From assembly GCA_038277395.1 (NCBI GenBank), contig CM076195.1, positions 154,185,594 to 154,249,593 of the forward strand: 64,000 bases of DNA. The letters are read 5' to 3'. Of this stretch, positions 20,140 to 31,400 are shown piece by piece; within the stretch, counting starts at the first letter, position 1, and every line of letters starts with the position of its first letter. The notes under the pieces are model-generated. The model had not been told where the DNA came from. It saw nothing but the letters and a program-made list of their open reading frames with translations, and made no database searches. A program made the translations under genes and the position numbers. This stretch comes from Dryocosmus kuriphilus (lineage: Eukaryota > Arthropoda > Insecta > Hymenoptera > Cynipidae).

Positions 20140-23100
20140 TCAATCTTCTCTCTTTATTTTCATTTTATGCAGATATCTCAACCACACCGCCGCCTCCACC
20201 TTGCTCTTTTCATTCCGTATGTTTCCCATTGCCATGCAACCTTTTTCTACTTTTTCACAATCTTCTAACCAGTGCTTAAACGTTGCTCTACCTCTCTCAC
20301 ATATCATGCATTTTCTTTCATCTTCTTTCACACAGTATTTGTTCCATTCCTCCGCGTTCCCACATCTTGCTCTCGCGATCAGTTTCTGCGATCCTCTTTC
20401 CCCTTTATTCTCCAAATATTTTGCTATACCCTCTACTTTTATCCAGACATGCTTTTCATTATATTTTGCTTCTCTCATTTTATTTTCAATCACTTGCCTT
20501 AGTACCTCTCTATCTCTATTCATCAAATTTTGTTGTACTTTTATTCCCATTATGTGTTCTCCACTCACTAATTCCCTTGACCAACGTGTCCTATTTTAGG
20601 TACCTTTCTCTTTCTTCTAATCCTTTTTTCTCCCCCCTAATCCTAATCCTCTCTCTTCTAAACATGCTTTAACAATCATTCTTCCATTACTTTCCAAGGC
20701 TTTTTCTTTAAACTTGCATGCTCTGTTCTCTGCTCTTATCTTAATTTTTTCCCTATCTACTTCTTTCAATACTATGTACCATGGCATGCTTCTATCTAGA
20801 CCCAGCATCCATCTAATCAATTTTTCATGCAGTCTTTCCACTTCCTCGTATTCCCTCCACCCCCCAAATTTGCACTCTATACAGTAAAACACTCATAAAT
20901 AACGCCTCATACGTTTTCATTCTTCCCTTGAAATCATCTCTAAACAATTTCTCTCCTATTCCCCACACCTTCTTCATGACTACCGTTGCTCTTTTTACTC
21001 TTTCCTTCACATGCCCTCTAATGTTCCCATTTTTCTTAAAAAAAAATCCTGAGTAAACAAGCTCTTCTATTTCTTCAACACTTTCTCCTCTCCATTGCCA
21101 TTCCTCTCTATTTTTCCTTTTCCCACCTCCTTTTCCGAAAACCATTACCTTCGCCTTTTTTACATTCAGTATTAGCTTCTTTTCCTGCAGATATCTCTCT
21201 AATCTTTTCATTATGCTTTTCAAGACATCTACGTTCCTAGCAAGTAACACAATATCATCTGCGTATTCCAGAGACCAAAATCTTTTCCTCCCTGCTACTA
21301 CTCCCCCTTCTAATCCTTTCTTAAGCTCCTCTTCCATGTCCGCTATAAACACTGCAAATAGTAGTGGGCTCAATGGGCAGTCCTGTCTCAACCCTGGCTC
21401 TTTCCAGAACTCCTTTGATGTTTCTTTTCCCACTCTAACCCTATCCCTGGTTTCCTTGTAAATTTCCCTTACCTATTCTATTAAACAGTCATTTATTCCC
21501 CTTTTCTTCATTACCTCCCACAATTTTTTCTTATTTATCGATGGGAACGCGGCCTTTAAATCTACGAAGAACGCACATAGTTTTCCCTTTTTTCGTTCCG
21601 TCCCTTTCTCTACTACATATTGTAGTATATATATGTTGTCCATCGTACTTCTGCCTTCTCTAAATCCTGCTTGATTCTCCGGTAGTATCCCTTTGACTTC
21701 TACCTCCTTCTTTAACCTTTCTGTCAAAACCATCGCATATACCTTGTAAGCCGTATTCAGGAGTATTATCCCTCTATAATTATCAACCTTCTCTTCATCT
21801 CCTTTCTTGTATATTGGTGTTATCAAACCTTCCCTCCTCTCATCCGCAAATCCCTCCCCTCTCCAAACCCTTTTCACCGCGTCTTTCAATTTCCCTCTCG
21901 TTTCTCCACTGCTGTAGAACTATACCTCATTACTTAGCCCATCACTTCCTTCAGCCTTCCCTTTCTTTAGCCTATTCAATTGCACTTCCATCTCTTCATC
22001 CCCTAGCTCCTAATCGTTTTTCTCTCTTATCTTTGAAATGTCTCCTCCACTCTTCCGTTTTTATCTTGACACTTATTCCCTCTTTTTTCTATCTCATTTT
22101 TATTTATAAATTTCCACGCTTCGCCCTCCGTTTTAATCCTGCTAATTTCTTCCTCTACTTCTTTTTGCTTCTTTTCCTCCTTTCTCTTATCTATATACTC
22201 TTTCCTAATCTTCGCATGATTCGAATTTGCTTCCGTTCCGTTTTTCCCGTTCTTATACGCTATTTTAACTTCCTTTTTCTCTTTCCTACATTCACTATTC
22301 CACCATGGATTTGTCCAGTTTTTATCCTTTCCCCTCCTAATTTTTATGCTTTTTACTTTCCTAGCCTTTTTCACCTTTTTGTTTAATTCTTCCCACACCT
22401 CTAATAACTCTACCATCTCATATTCTAATTTTCCTGTCCTTTCCCTATATTCATTCCTTGTTTCTTCCGTCCACACTTCTTTCTCTACTACTTCTCCCCC
22501 CGATGTTCTCTTTTCCTTATTTATTCTACTTTTTAGACACACAGCTAACGGTTGATGATCCGATTCCACTCTAGACTCTATCTTCATTCTTTTAATATTC
22601 TTCCATCCTTCTATATTGACTATAACGTAATCTACATATTAGTGTAGATGCATTGGCTCTTATGTACGTAAATTCCCCTTTCTCATCTCCCTTCTTATTT
22701 CCATTCAATATATGCCAACCCCTTTCTTCCACTAAGCCTAATAGTTCCTTTCTCTCATTATTAAGAGTATAGTTTTTTGTCTTTCTCTCGTTATACTTTC
22801 CATCTATGTAAACACTCCCTTTCTCCCTATTCTCGCATTCCAGTCCCCCTATTATTAGAATCTCCTCTTCGTCTTCCCTTATGTAACTCTCTATTTCTTT
22901 TCTTTTTCTTTTCATTTTTATTCTGTCATAAATTGTCACTATTCTATGCCACCTTCCTTTTATTTTTACCCTTCTCTCCTGTAAGCCCTCTACAGTATCT
23001 CTTATAACCTCCTTCTCCTCTAAGTTGTCCTTGACTCCCATTATTATGCCTCCACGAGCCCTGCCCTTGTACTTTTTTCTTACCGCCCCTTGCAGTTCCC

Positions 23101-23290
23101 ATCTAAAACCGTCCGGTAATATACTTCTTGCCTTTTCCCAATCCTTTTCTTCTACCCATGTTTCCGTCAACCCTACTATATCACATGTTTCAACATATTT
23201 CCAAAACTCTTTATCCTTTTTCATTACTCCTGCTACATTCCAAAAGAGAACCTTAACCTCTTTTTTACTTTATTGGACCCTTTCCTGTTC
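20140..23290 (-). pseudogene. LINE-1 ORF2: endonuclease and reverse transcriptase
   Basis: Endonuclease: VKVLFWNVAGVMKKDKEFW, then IVGLTETWVEEKDW (catalytic Glu) and LIIGGLEC, where related LINEs have GGDFNA, so the metal-binding Asp and Asn are lost. Reverse transcriptase: LITPIYKKGDEEKVDNYRGI, LPENQAGFREGRSTMDNI, catalytic block A FFVDLKAAFPSINKKK, block B LRQDCPLSPLLFAVF and active site WSLEYADDIVLLA. C-terminus: CMICERGRATFKHWLEDC, a CCHC-type knuckle. Frame breaks lie near 22620, 21900-22020, 21470 and 20600. Confidence 0.85.
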
Positions 23291-23597
23291 TTTCTTCTCT
23301 TTTTCTTTCTTTTATCCTTGACATTATCCTTTCCCTCTCCCCCCGTATTTCTCTTTATAAAAAACGCCTATCTGCCTTCTCTAGTCCTTCTTTGTCCTCA
23401 CTCCATCTCTGCCACTCCCCTCGTATACAGATCTTTTAATACCCTACCCTAACTGTCCTACCTTTATTCCTTTCTTCTTTGACTATCTCTCTTATTTTCC
23501 TTTGAATCTTCCTTTCTTTATATGTTAGGTCATGATCGAAGTATACTTTCCTTGGACCAAGCCTACTCTTAATTTTCATGACTTCTTGCTTCGCTTC

Positions 23598-24445
23598 CTA
23601 AGAGTCCATCCCTACGACTAAAACCCCTTTACCATTTGTACCCTGTCTTCTTACTTTCTTTATTTTCCCTCCTGCCCCAAACTCCTTTTCTAAAAATTCC
23701 TCTACCGTTTTTCTCTCATTTCCTTCTTGTGTCGTTATGCCTCCCATTATGATGTTGTCTCTTCTGTCCCATCTTTCCCTTTTTTCAAATTCCCTTTCCA
23801 CCCCACTTACTTTCTTTGCAATTCCCTCTAAACTCCCTACTTGTGACGACTCGATTTTCTTTTCCATTACCTCAATCTTCTTTCTCAGATCCGTTTATCC
23901 CTTAGTGGCATCTACCATACACCTCTCTACGACTTCTAATCTCTTTTTTACTTCAACTGACTCTCGATCCCATTTTGCTTCCATTCTAGCTAAGTCCTCC
24001 TTAATGCTTTTCCGTTCCCCTTTTCCCTCCTGTAGCATCCTTAGGATCAAATGCAGCTTCGTCTCCGTCGTTTCTTTGTCCATTGCTTCTGTCATCGGTT
24101 TTTTCCTGCCTTATCACTACTTCGACCTACCACCTCCCTTAAGTTAGGCGAACTCTGCGTATTATTTCTTTTAGATTGTTTCTCATCAACCTGACCTCCT
24201 GTCTGTTCCTTCCTTTCTATTTTCCGTTCTCTGGACGTCCCCCACGCGTCTACTAGCGACACCTGGTCCCCTAGACTCCGAGTTCTATTTCTTATCGGAC
24301 CTGCGTCCGACATCCCAGCGCGCCGGCTGCCGGACACACTGCTTCCCCTTCCCTTACGTACCACCAACGGTTTGCCAGTCGGTACCAAAAATTCCCCTTT
24401 CGACTCGTTCCTTTCCCCCAAGCCCTGTTTTGACGCCTTGCTCAC
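23598..24445 (-). pseudogene. LINE-1 ORF1 (coiled coil, RRM-like)
   Basis: Minus-strand frames in series: a basic Ser/Arg-rich start (MSKASKQGLGERNESKG), a charged coiled-coil stretch (DLARMEAKWDRESVEVKKRL) and REFEKRERWDRRDNIIMGGI, which resembles the start of the RRM-like domain of LINE ORF1 RNA-binding proteins. The frames are separated by a stop near 23895 and a frameshift near 24095. The family assignment is from motif order only. Confidence 0.6.
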
Positions 24446-24822
24446 ACACCCGCCTGATTATTATCCCCTCCGGCCAGATAGGTCTCTCTCTTACTAGCTT
24501 AGATCTACACTGCCTAGGAACGGTATAACCCTACAAATCTAGTTCCGCGCACTTAATTCCCTAGTATGAATAAAACTTTTACATCCAGCTAACATAACCT
24601 CCCAAATGACATCCCTTTCTTGGCCCTCTTTTTAAACTTTAATTCCCTTCTCTTGCTTTGAATTATTTGTTCTGCCCTTACCCATTCACCTCCACTCCTG
24701 AACTCTACCACTTTTCTCTTCCTCCACACACTTTCACGACAAATATCACTGTCCAGACATGCACCTTTCACTCAAACGTCCGTTCACTACTTTTCTGCAT
24801 GCAACCTCCTATTGTAATTGTA

Positions 24823-25188
24823 ATTCTACGTTAAAATATAGTCATAGGAAGCAGGAACCTATATTATCGCCTTTTTGTCATTCTCTTCGAATGCCCAGCA
24901 GAGGTTCTCGTGCGAGTCTGAGTCGCACAGAACTCTTAACACTTTTTACTGCATTTTCTCGAAGAAAAATAAATGTGAAATTCAATATTTAACTGTTAAA
25001 ATGAGCATTGGGATGGTTATTTGGGAGCAATCGGAGCGGAAAAATTGAGGTAACACTATCGTACAGAAAAACTGTGCGAATTCTGTTAATTATAGAAGTT
25101 ATGACGAAAATAAAAAATTTCAGTACTGAAAAACACTAGAGTTGGGGTATATTGACCCTGTCAGCTGCCAGGCTTTGTTTTTCCTTAG
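24823..25188. other. Spacer between LINE-1 and gene B
   Basis: AT-rich, with no mobile element or signal-peptide exon recognised. The first exon of gene B should lie upstream of 25189 if B is a separate gene, but I could not find it here. Confidence 0.5.
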
Positions 25189-25206
25189 CCTTCTCGACCC
25201 AATGGG
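25189..25206 (+). CDS. Possible 18-nt micro-exon of gene B (weak)
   Basis: A strong acceptor (GCTTTGTTTTTCCTTAG) is followed by 18 bases in phase 1-1 (FSTQW) and a mediocre donor GTACCT. Listed only because the acceptor is good and the phase agrees with the next exon. Confidence 0.15.
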
Positions 25207-25321
25207 GTACCTTGAAAGTAATGGAAAAGAAACATATGTTTTAAGAACGAGTGGTACTTTTACTAACTGGTTGGAAAGTGCAATTACCTTCACTGAAAAT
25301 TTCCTATATTTCTTCTTACAG

Positions 25322-25441
25322 CACCAACTGGTATTGAGGCTGAAGACGGCAGAAAACATCCTTCTTCTGCAGTAGGTCCCAGTAATAAACGAGTTCAAGA
25401 ACCTGTGTCAAAGAAGCAGCGTTCATCAAGTCCTCCTGGCT
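25322..25441 (+). CDS. Gene B exon, 120 nt
   Basis: Acceptor TTCTTCTTACAG, donor GTAATT. The phase-1 frame is open: PTGIEAEDGRKHPSSAVG, then a basic, Ser-rich end with SKKQRSSSPPG. No other phase gives a stop-free symmetric exon. The following intron starts with a block (AAAAAATTATTTAGAATA) that recurs after the other exons of the gene. Confidence 0.5.
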
Positions 25442-28400
25442 GTAATTAAAAAATTATTTAGAATACATTTGAAGAGATTCAAATCTTTTGAGGATTTCAA
25501 GCATTCCAAGAAATTTAAGAGAATTTAAAGAAATGAAATGATTTCAATATGGTTTCAAAAGAATTCAATATGATTCTATTATAAAATGAAAATAATTGAA
25601 AGAAAGAAAACGTAAGTTTTACGGACGTGTGATGCTTTTGTTAACTGGTTGGGAAGCCAAAAATACAAATTAACGAACTATAATATTTACGAAGTTTAAA
25701 ACAACAAGCTTTCATTATCGAAAAATAAATATCCCCAATTATACAAATAACGAATTTAAAAGTATCCAGGTTTAAAGTTGACCGAATTATTTTTACGAGC
25801 TATACAATTAACAACTGAGAAAATTGACGAATTATTATTTTGCCAAAGATTTTGTAAATTGCCGGAAATAAAATTGTCGCATTATAAAATTTAGGAAATT
25901 TAAAATAGCAAAGTTTTTTTATCGAATAAAAATCCTGAATTATAAAAATAATTAACATATTTTCAATTGTTTTTGTCAACTCCTTGTTATCATTAATTAT
26001 GAAAAAATTTTAATCCAGGCTTAGTAAATATTTGTTCGAAGGGCAAAATTTTTTCCCCCAAACTGCTATAAAATAAGAGTGTAACTTTATGCGAAATAAA
26101 TAATAATAAGCAATACAAAGCAAACATATGTTTGAGGAACATATCTTACTTTTATTAACTGGTTGGAAACTGCAATTATCTTCGCTGAAAATTTCTTGTA
26201 CATCTTCTTACAGCACCAATTGTGTCACAAACTCCTCCACCAATTGCTTCTAGAGGTAGCTAAATAGTTATTTACAATACATTCTAAAAGATTCCAATAT
26301 TTTGAGCGATTTCAAGCATTCTAAGAAATTTAAAGGAACTCAAAAGGACTCAAATGATTTCAATATGGATTTTAAATAATTAAATACGATTCTAATAAAA
26401 ATCGAAAATAATTTAAAGAAGACATATGTTTTAAGAGCTAGTGGTACTTTTATTAAATGGTTGCAAAGTGCAGTCAGATTCACTGAAAATTTCTTTTAAT
26501 TCTTCTTACAGCGCCAACTGTGTCAGGAAATCCTTTATCAAGTACTCCTGTCGGTAAGTAAAAAATTATTTAGAGTAGTAGAGTAGTCTGGGGGGGGGGG
26601 AGGCCCAGACTGATAATAGTGGGTTGGAAAGCCGGCAGGTGTCAGGAATCCGATCTCCCAACAAATACTATCACGAACTTAGCCGGCGTGACAAATGAAG
26701 AGCAGTAGCAAAGAATAGAAGTGTGACGAGAACTAGAGTAAAACAAATGAAGACAGATGACCACAACTTACACTAGGCTTAAATAGACAAGAAGCATGAA
26801 GAAAACTGGGTAACTAATGTATGCTTTAGTCATGCAACTAAATTCTGTGTTTTTCCCCGAAGACACAACACAAACAATAACAAAATTTAATCAAAACTTG
26901 ATTAAGGAATTCTCTACGGTACTCGAACGGATCTGATTCTTGAATACTGCTTACGAACTAAACCGACGAACTAGACGATACGGCAAGAACTTAATAACTA
27001 AATGGAGTGAGCGAACTCACTACCGGCGCAGAATTGCCTCTGAGCCTGATACTCCGATGCAGTCCTTCTTCGCCCTCCTTAGGCGAGTCCGCTTTGGCTA
27101 GACCAGAGTTTCTGAAACGGTTTCCTTTACCTCTAGGTCGGTCGGGGCCTTTCCGCCTGGTAAGGTGGGTAATTGGGATGCTTGGAACTATCTTATGAGG
27201 CCTTCCCCGTGTAATATCTGCACCAACGCAGATGGCATTGCGGTCCGGCGATTTTGGGGAACGCGCTTCATCATAATCGGGCTGAAAGGAGAGTTCCTTA
27301 TTAGCAAGCTCGAGATCCACCTACCAGTACTATTTCAGATCCTTCACATGACTCGCCTCAACCATTCCAGACTCATCTTGGATCTCGTATACGATCAGTG
27401 AAATCACTTTCATTACTTTATACGGACCCGCATACTTAGCAGACAACTTCCTTGCGACGTGATCGAGTGCTGTCGATAGACTGTGAGTGCGTCGCCAAAC
27501 AACATCCCCTACTCTATAACGAATGTTGTGTCGATGAAGATTATAATATTTCGCCTGCCTATCCGACATCACATCGAGGTGATGTACTATCAAATCTCTA
27601 AGGGACAGGCAACCTTTTAATTCGGTCCTACCATTCCTCGACTGCCAAAGGTATGTCACGAATTCCTTGCTCTTGTTTTCGTAGTGTCTTTGCCGGTCTA
27701 GATTCCCTACCGAAGTTCAAGAGCATTGGCGAAACACGAGTAGAACTATGAACAGCGGAATTATATGCGAAGCGGAAATCAGGAAGACGTTTATCCCAAT
27801 TATGACGATCACCCTCTACGAAGGATGATATCATGGTCTTTAACACTCGATTCGCTTTCTCGACCGGATTTGTCTGAGCATGATATGGTGGAGTAGTCGA
27901 ATGTCGGATCCCTAATTCCGGCGCGTCCTTGAAATTAACTTATTGATAATTTCCGTACCATTATCCGTAAAAAATGCTTCTGGAGTACCCCATCTAAATA
28001 TAAACGTATCTTCGAAAGCCTTTTGAACGCTAGCAGCATTTTCTTTTCTAGAAGGAAGAACCTCGATCCATTTAGTAATCATATCCTGGAAAATCAGAAT
28101 TTAGTGGTGAACGGAACGACTCGGTGGGAGCAGGCTTACGATATCGGCAAAGACCACCGACCAAGGTTGCTCTATCACTCGTTTTCCCATCAGACCGACT
28201 AGACCTGCTTGATCGACCTTCATCCTTTGACCGACCTTGTATGAGCGGATATAATCTGCTATATCTTTGAATATTCCGGGTCAATAGTAAAGCAATGACA
28301 AACGCTGCAAGGTCTCATCTACTCCGAGATGACCTGAGGTCGTAGTGTCGTGAGCTTCGAGCATAACCTTTATCCGGAGTTCAAATGGTAATATGCCTCT

Positions 28401-31400
28401 AAATCTGGAAGTAAGGGACTTGTAAGGCGATCTGGACGGTGACAGTATAGTCTCCCGTTCTCCAGTTTCCAATGCGGAAACTGATATGGCATTCCCTCGA
28501 GTAGTCTTGTTCTTCTGGTGTGCCAAAGATCCTCTGTTTTCTCTAGGGAATTGACCATTTCCAGATCTGACTCACAGGTTCTGGACAAAGCAACTGGTAT
28601 GTGATGAATTGCACCTTTTCCATTTTGAATCTCGAAGTCATACTGTAGCAGTTCTAAGGGCCAGCTACCCAAACGACCTGTAGGATGTTTTAAATGGTAG
28701 AGCCAACGTAGGCTGCTACGTTCCATAAACACTGTGAAGTGATAGTCTTCGAGATAAGGTCTGAGCTTTTTCACGGCCCAAACTACGGCTAAGCATTCTT
28801 GTTCTGTTTCAGTGTAGTTTTTCTCGGCACTCTGTAATGCACGACTGGTGAAAGCAATGACATGTTCTTCGCCGTCCTGAACTTGTGTCAAAACGGCACC
28901 CATGCCTATATTGCTTGCATCCGTCTGCAATACGAAGGATAGATTGAAATCTGGCCTTGATAGGGCAGGTGCGGTATTAAGGGAAATTTTCAACTCTTGA
29001 AAATCCTCCTCTTGTTCTTCGCCCCATGTGTATCTTCGGTTTTTCTTTAGTAAACTGTATAAGGGTTCAGCTTTTTAAGCGAAGTTTTTTACGAAACGCC
29101 TATACCAAGTCACCATACTCAGAAATCGCCTAAATTTCCATATTATATTAGGAACAGGATAGTTGCCGGTTTGACCTTTTCCGGATCCGGATGCATTCCA
29201 TATCTATTGATTAGGTAGCTGAGATATCGTACCTCGCGACAGCCGAATTCACTCCTTTCGCGATTAACTCTAAGTTCGGTACGAATGATGGTATTTAAAA
29301 CCTTTTCCAACCAAAACATGTGCTCTTAGAAAATTTCGCTCAATATATTTATATCATCTATACGGCCAAAGGCGCGAGGTTCAAGTTCTCGAGCGATCAG
29401 CTTACCTAAAAACCTTTGGAAGGTAGCTGGTGATCCAGATAAACCGAAGGGCATTCGACTGTAATAATATAATCCTTTTCCAGGTACTGGAAATGCTGTG
29501 AGCATATTACTTTTTCTATCAACGTTATTTGGCGAAATGCCTGATTCAAGCCTATTTTAGAAATTTACCGTGCTGATTCTAATCTATCCAATATTTGATT
29601 AATATTTCTCATAGGGTATGCATCCTTTTTGGCTCCTTCATTTAACTTACGGAAGTCGATACAAAGTCGATAGCCTCCATCTGACTTTTTAGCCATGACG
29701 ACAGGATTACACCATTCGCTCTTACTTGGGCTTATTATTCCCTGATATGATAATGGATAATTGTTGTTGGATCTCCCTCCCCTCTAATTCCCTCAATTCT
29801 GCGCAAGTTTGGAGATTTGGCATTTTACCCGTAGGCTTCACGTTGCTCACGAGGTCATTTGAAGATCGAGTGGCTCCAGCTTTCAATGGCTCTGGGCCAA
29901 CTTCTTGACAGTCGTACGAACGCCACGCTCCTCCTCCTACTCTCCATATTCGATGCTTAAATCTAACATCAAAATCACAAAGCTCCTCGAAGTCCTGACC
30001 GAACAGAGCTTCGCAATCAAAGGTCGGAACAAAGTGAACTTCTAAACATTTACTAATTCCTAATAATTCCGAAGGTAAAATCGATTGTCCGGCGGTTTCC
30101 TCAATAACGCCATTTGGATGCATTATTCCTGCCCTACCTGATTAGATAACTCCTTGAGCAAATCATTAAATTTTTTAAATACTGGTTTGCCTACATAAGT
30201 ACAACAAGAGCCTGGATAAGTAATAAGTAACCGCCCCTCATCAAGTACCGCATTGCCTTGATTTTTATGAATTTGGGGGCCCAAATAACACAAGGGGGAG
30301 AAGATTGGGCCCTATGTTCACTCGCCTTTATGCGTTTCCCGGTAGGGATTCAGAGCAACCGCTACAACTCTTTGAATACCGACCGAGTTTGCCAGAAGCG
30401 TGACAAAAAACTTCCTTAGTTTGCGAATAGTTTCTCTAATTATGATTCTGTTCGTTATAATTACAAAAAGCGTCGCTCGTCCCTCTAGAAATAGTGGTAT
30501 TAGCGGAAGTGGATACGGGGAGAGTTCGCGTTGGTGGATTTGTCTTCGTTTCTGATGCCAACGCTACAGTCGGGAGATTCGATGCATACGCGGCCTGGGT
30601 AGCAATCCATGGGTAACTGAAGATAGCTGGTATCGCAGTTGGTGGAGGAAAATCGGGACAAAAATTAAAAGGTGTCCAATAAGGAGCAAACCCATTAAAA
30701 GGGTTAGACACAGTGGGTTGTGGAGAAGCAGGAGGACCTAATCCTGCACACTGATTGGTCGACATATTTGTAGAGGTGGAACCGTTTGTTATTCGATTCT
30801 GGTTGTTGTCGCGGGGTTTATTGCCCTCCTTACACTCACGATTTCTGGGTTTCCTTTTGTTCCACTTAGAATTGTCATTGGTTGCGCTCTTAGTATCCTT
30901 GCTGTAATTCGAATTAGATTCCGTAGCCGCAACTCGCTCCGTTCTATTTTTTCATGAACGGTAGGAAAATTCTGGTAGGACGCTGTCTTTAAAGGGTGGA
31001 GGGAGTTCATAGGATTTTCCTATTTTCTGAGAAGCTTCATTTCTCTCTCCAGCTTCCTCCAGCTCTTTAAAAGACCTATAGTCTAGTTTCGGAAGAGCTT
31101 CGAGATAAGTAGGATGCAGATTATTAACAGCAAGTTGTAACTGCTCATATTCGGAAACTGGTGGATCCTAATGCTAAAAGATCAGGCGAATATTCAGCAG
31201 ATAATTTGCAATAGGCTCATCGTGGCTCTGTGTGCTACGGCGACACTCATCCCTAACTCGCGTCTGAAAATTGATTCCTCTGTAACGACGTCTAAAAGCG
31301 GCGACAAATTGTTCCCAATGACTCCACGTCTTTTGATTAAATAGAAACCAATGTTGAGCAGGTGGTTTCAGCAAAACCGGCATAGCCATGAAAAGATCCG

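Larger units (their letters stand above)
19785..24810 (-). mobile_element. LINE-1, 5.0 kb non-LTR retrotransposon with 12 bp TSD
   Basis: Flanked by the identical 12-mer ATTGTAATTGTA at 19773-19784 and 24811-24822, a convincing target-site duplication. On the minus strand: a 5' UTR, a coiled-coil ORF1 (about 24445-23598), ORF2 with endonuclease, reverse transcriptase and a C-terminal CCHC knuckle (about 23290-20140), and a 3' UTR ending in a CTACTACTAC microtail. Related to LINE-2 and LINE-3. Several stops and frameshifts show this copy is not active, but it is near full length. Confidence 0.88.

Noticed and set aside
20201..23321. Many plus-strand ORFs rich in S, F, P and L
   Set aside because: They are antisense shadows of the Lys/Glu-rich LINE-1 genes. 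The same applies to plus-strand frames at 44326-47762 and minus-strand frames at 38635-40553 and 41646-42434.
25142..25375. 77-codon ORF starting MGYIDPVSCQALFF
   Set aside because: It runs through the conserved intron-end block and splice acceptor, which is repeated before other exons; the real coding part begins at 25322 in another frame.
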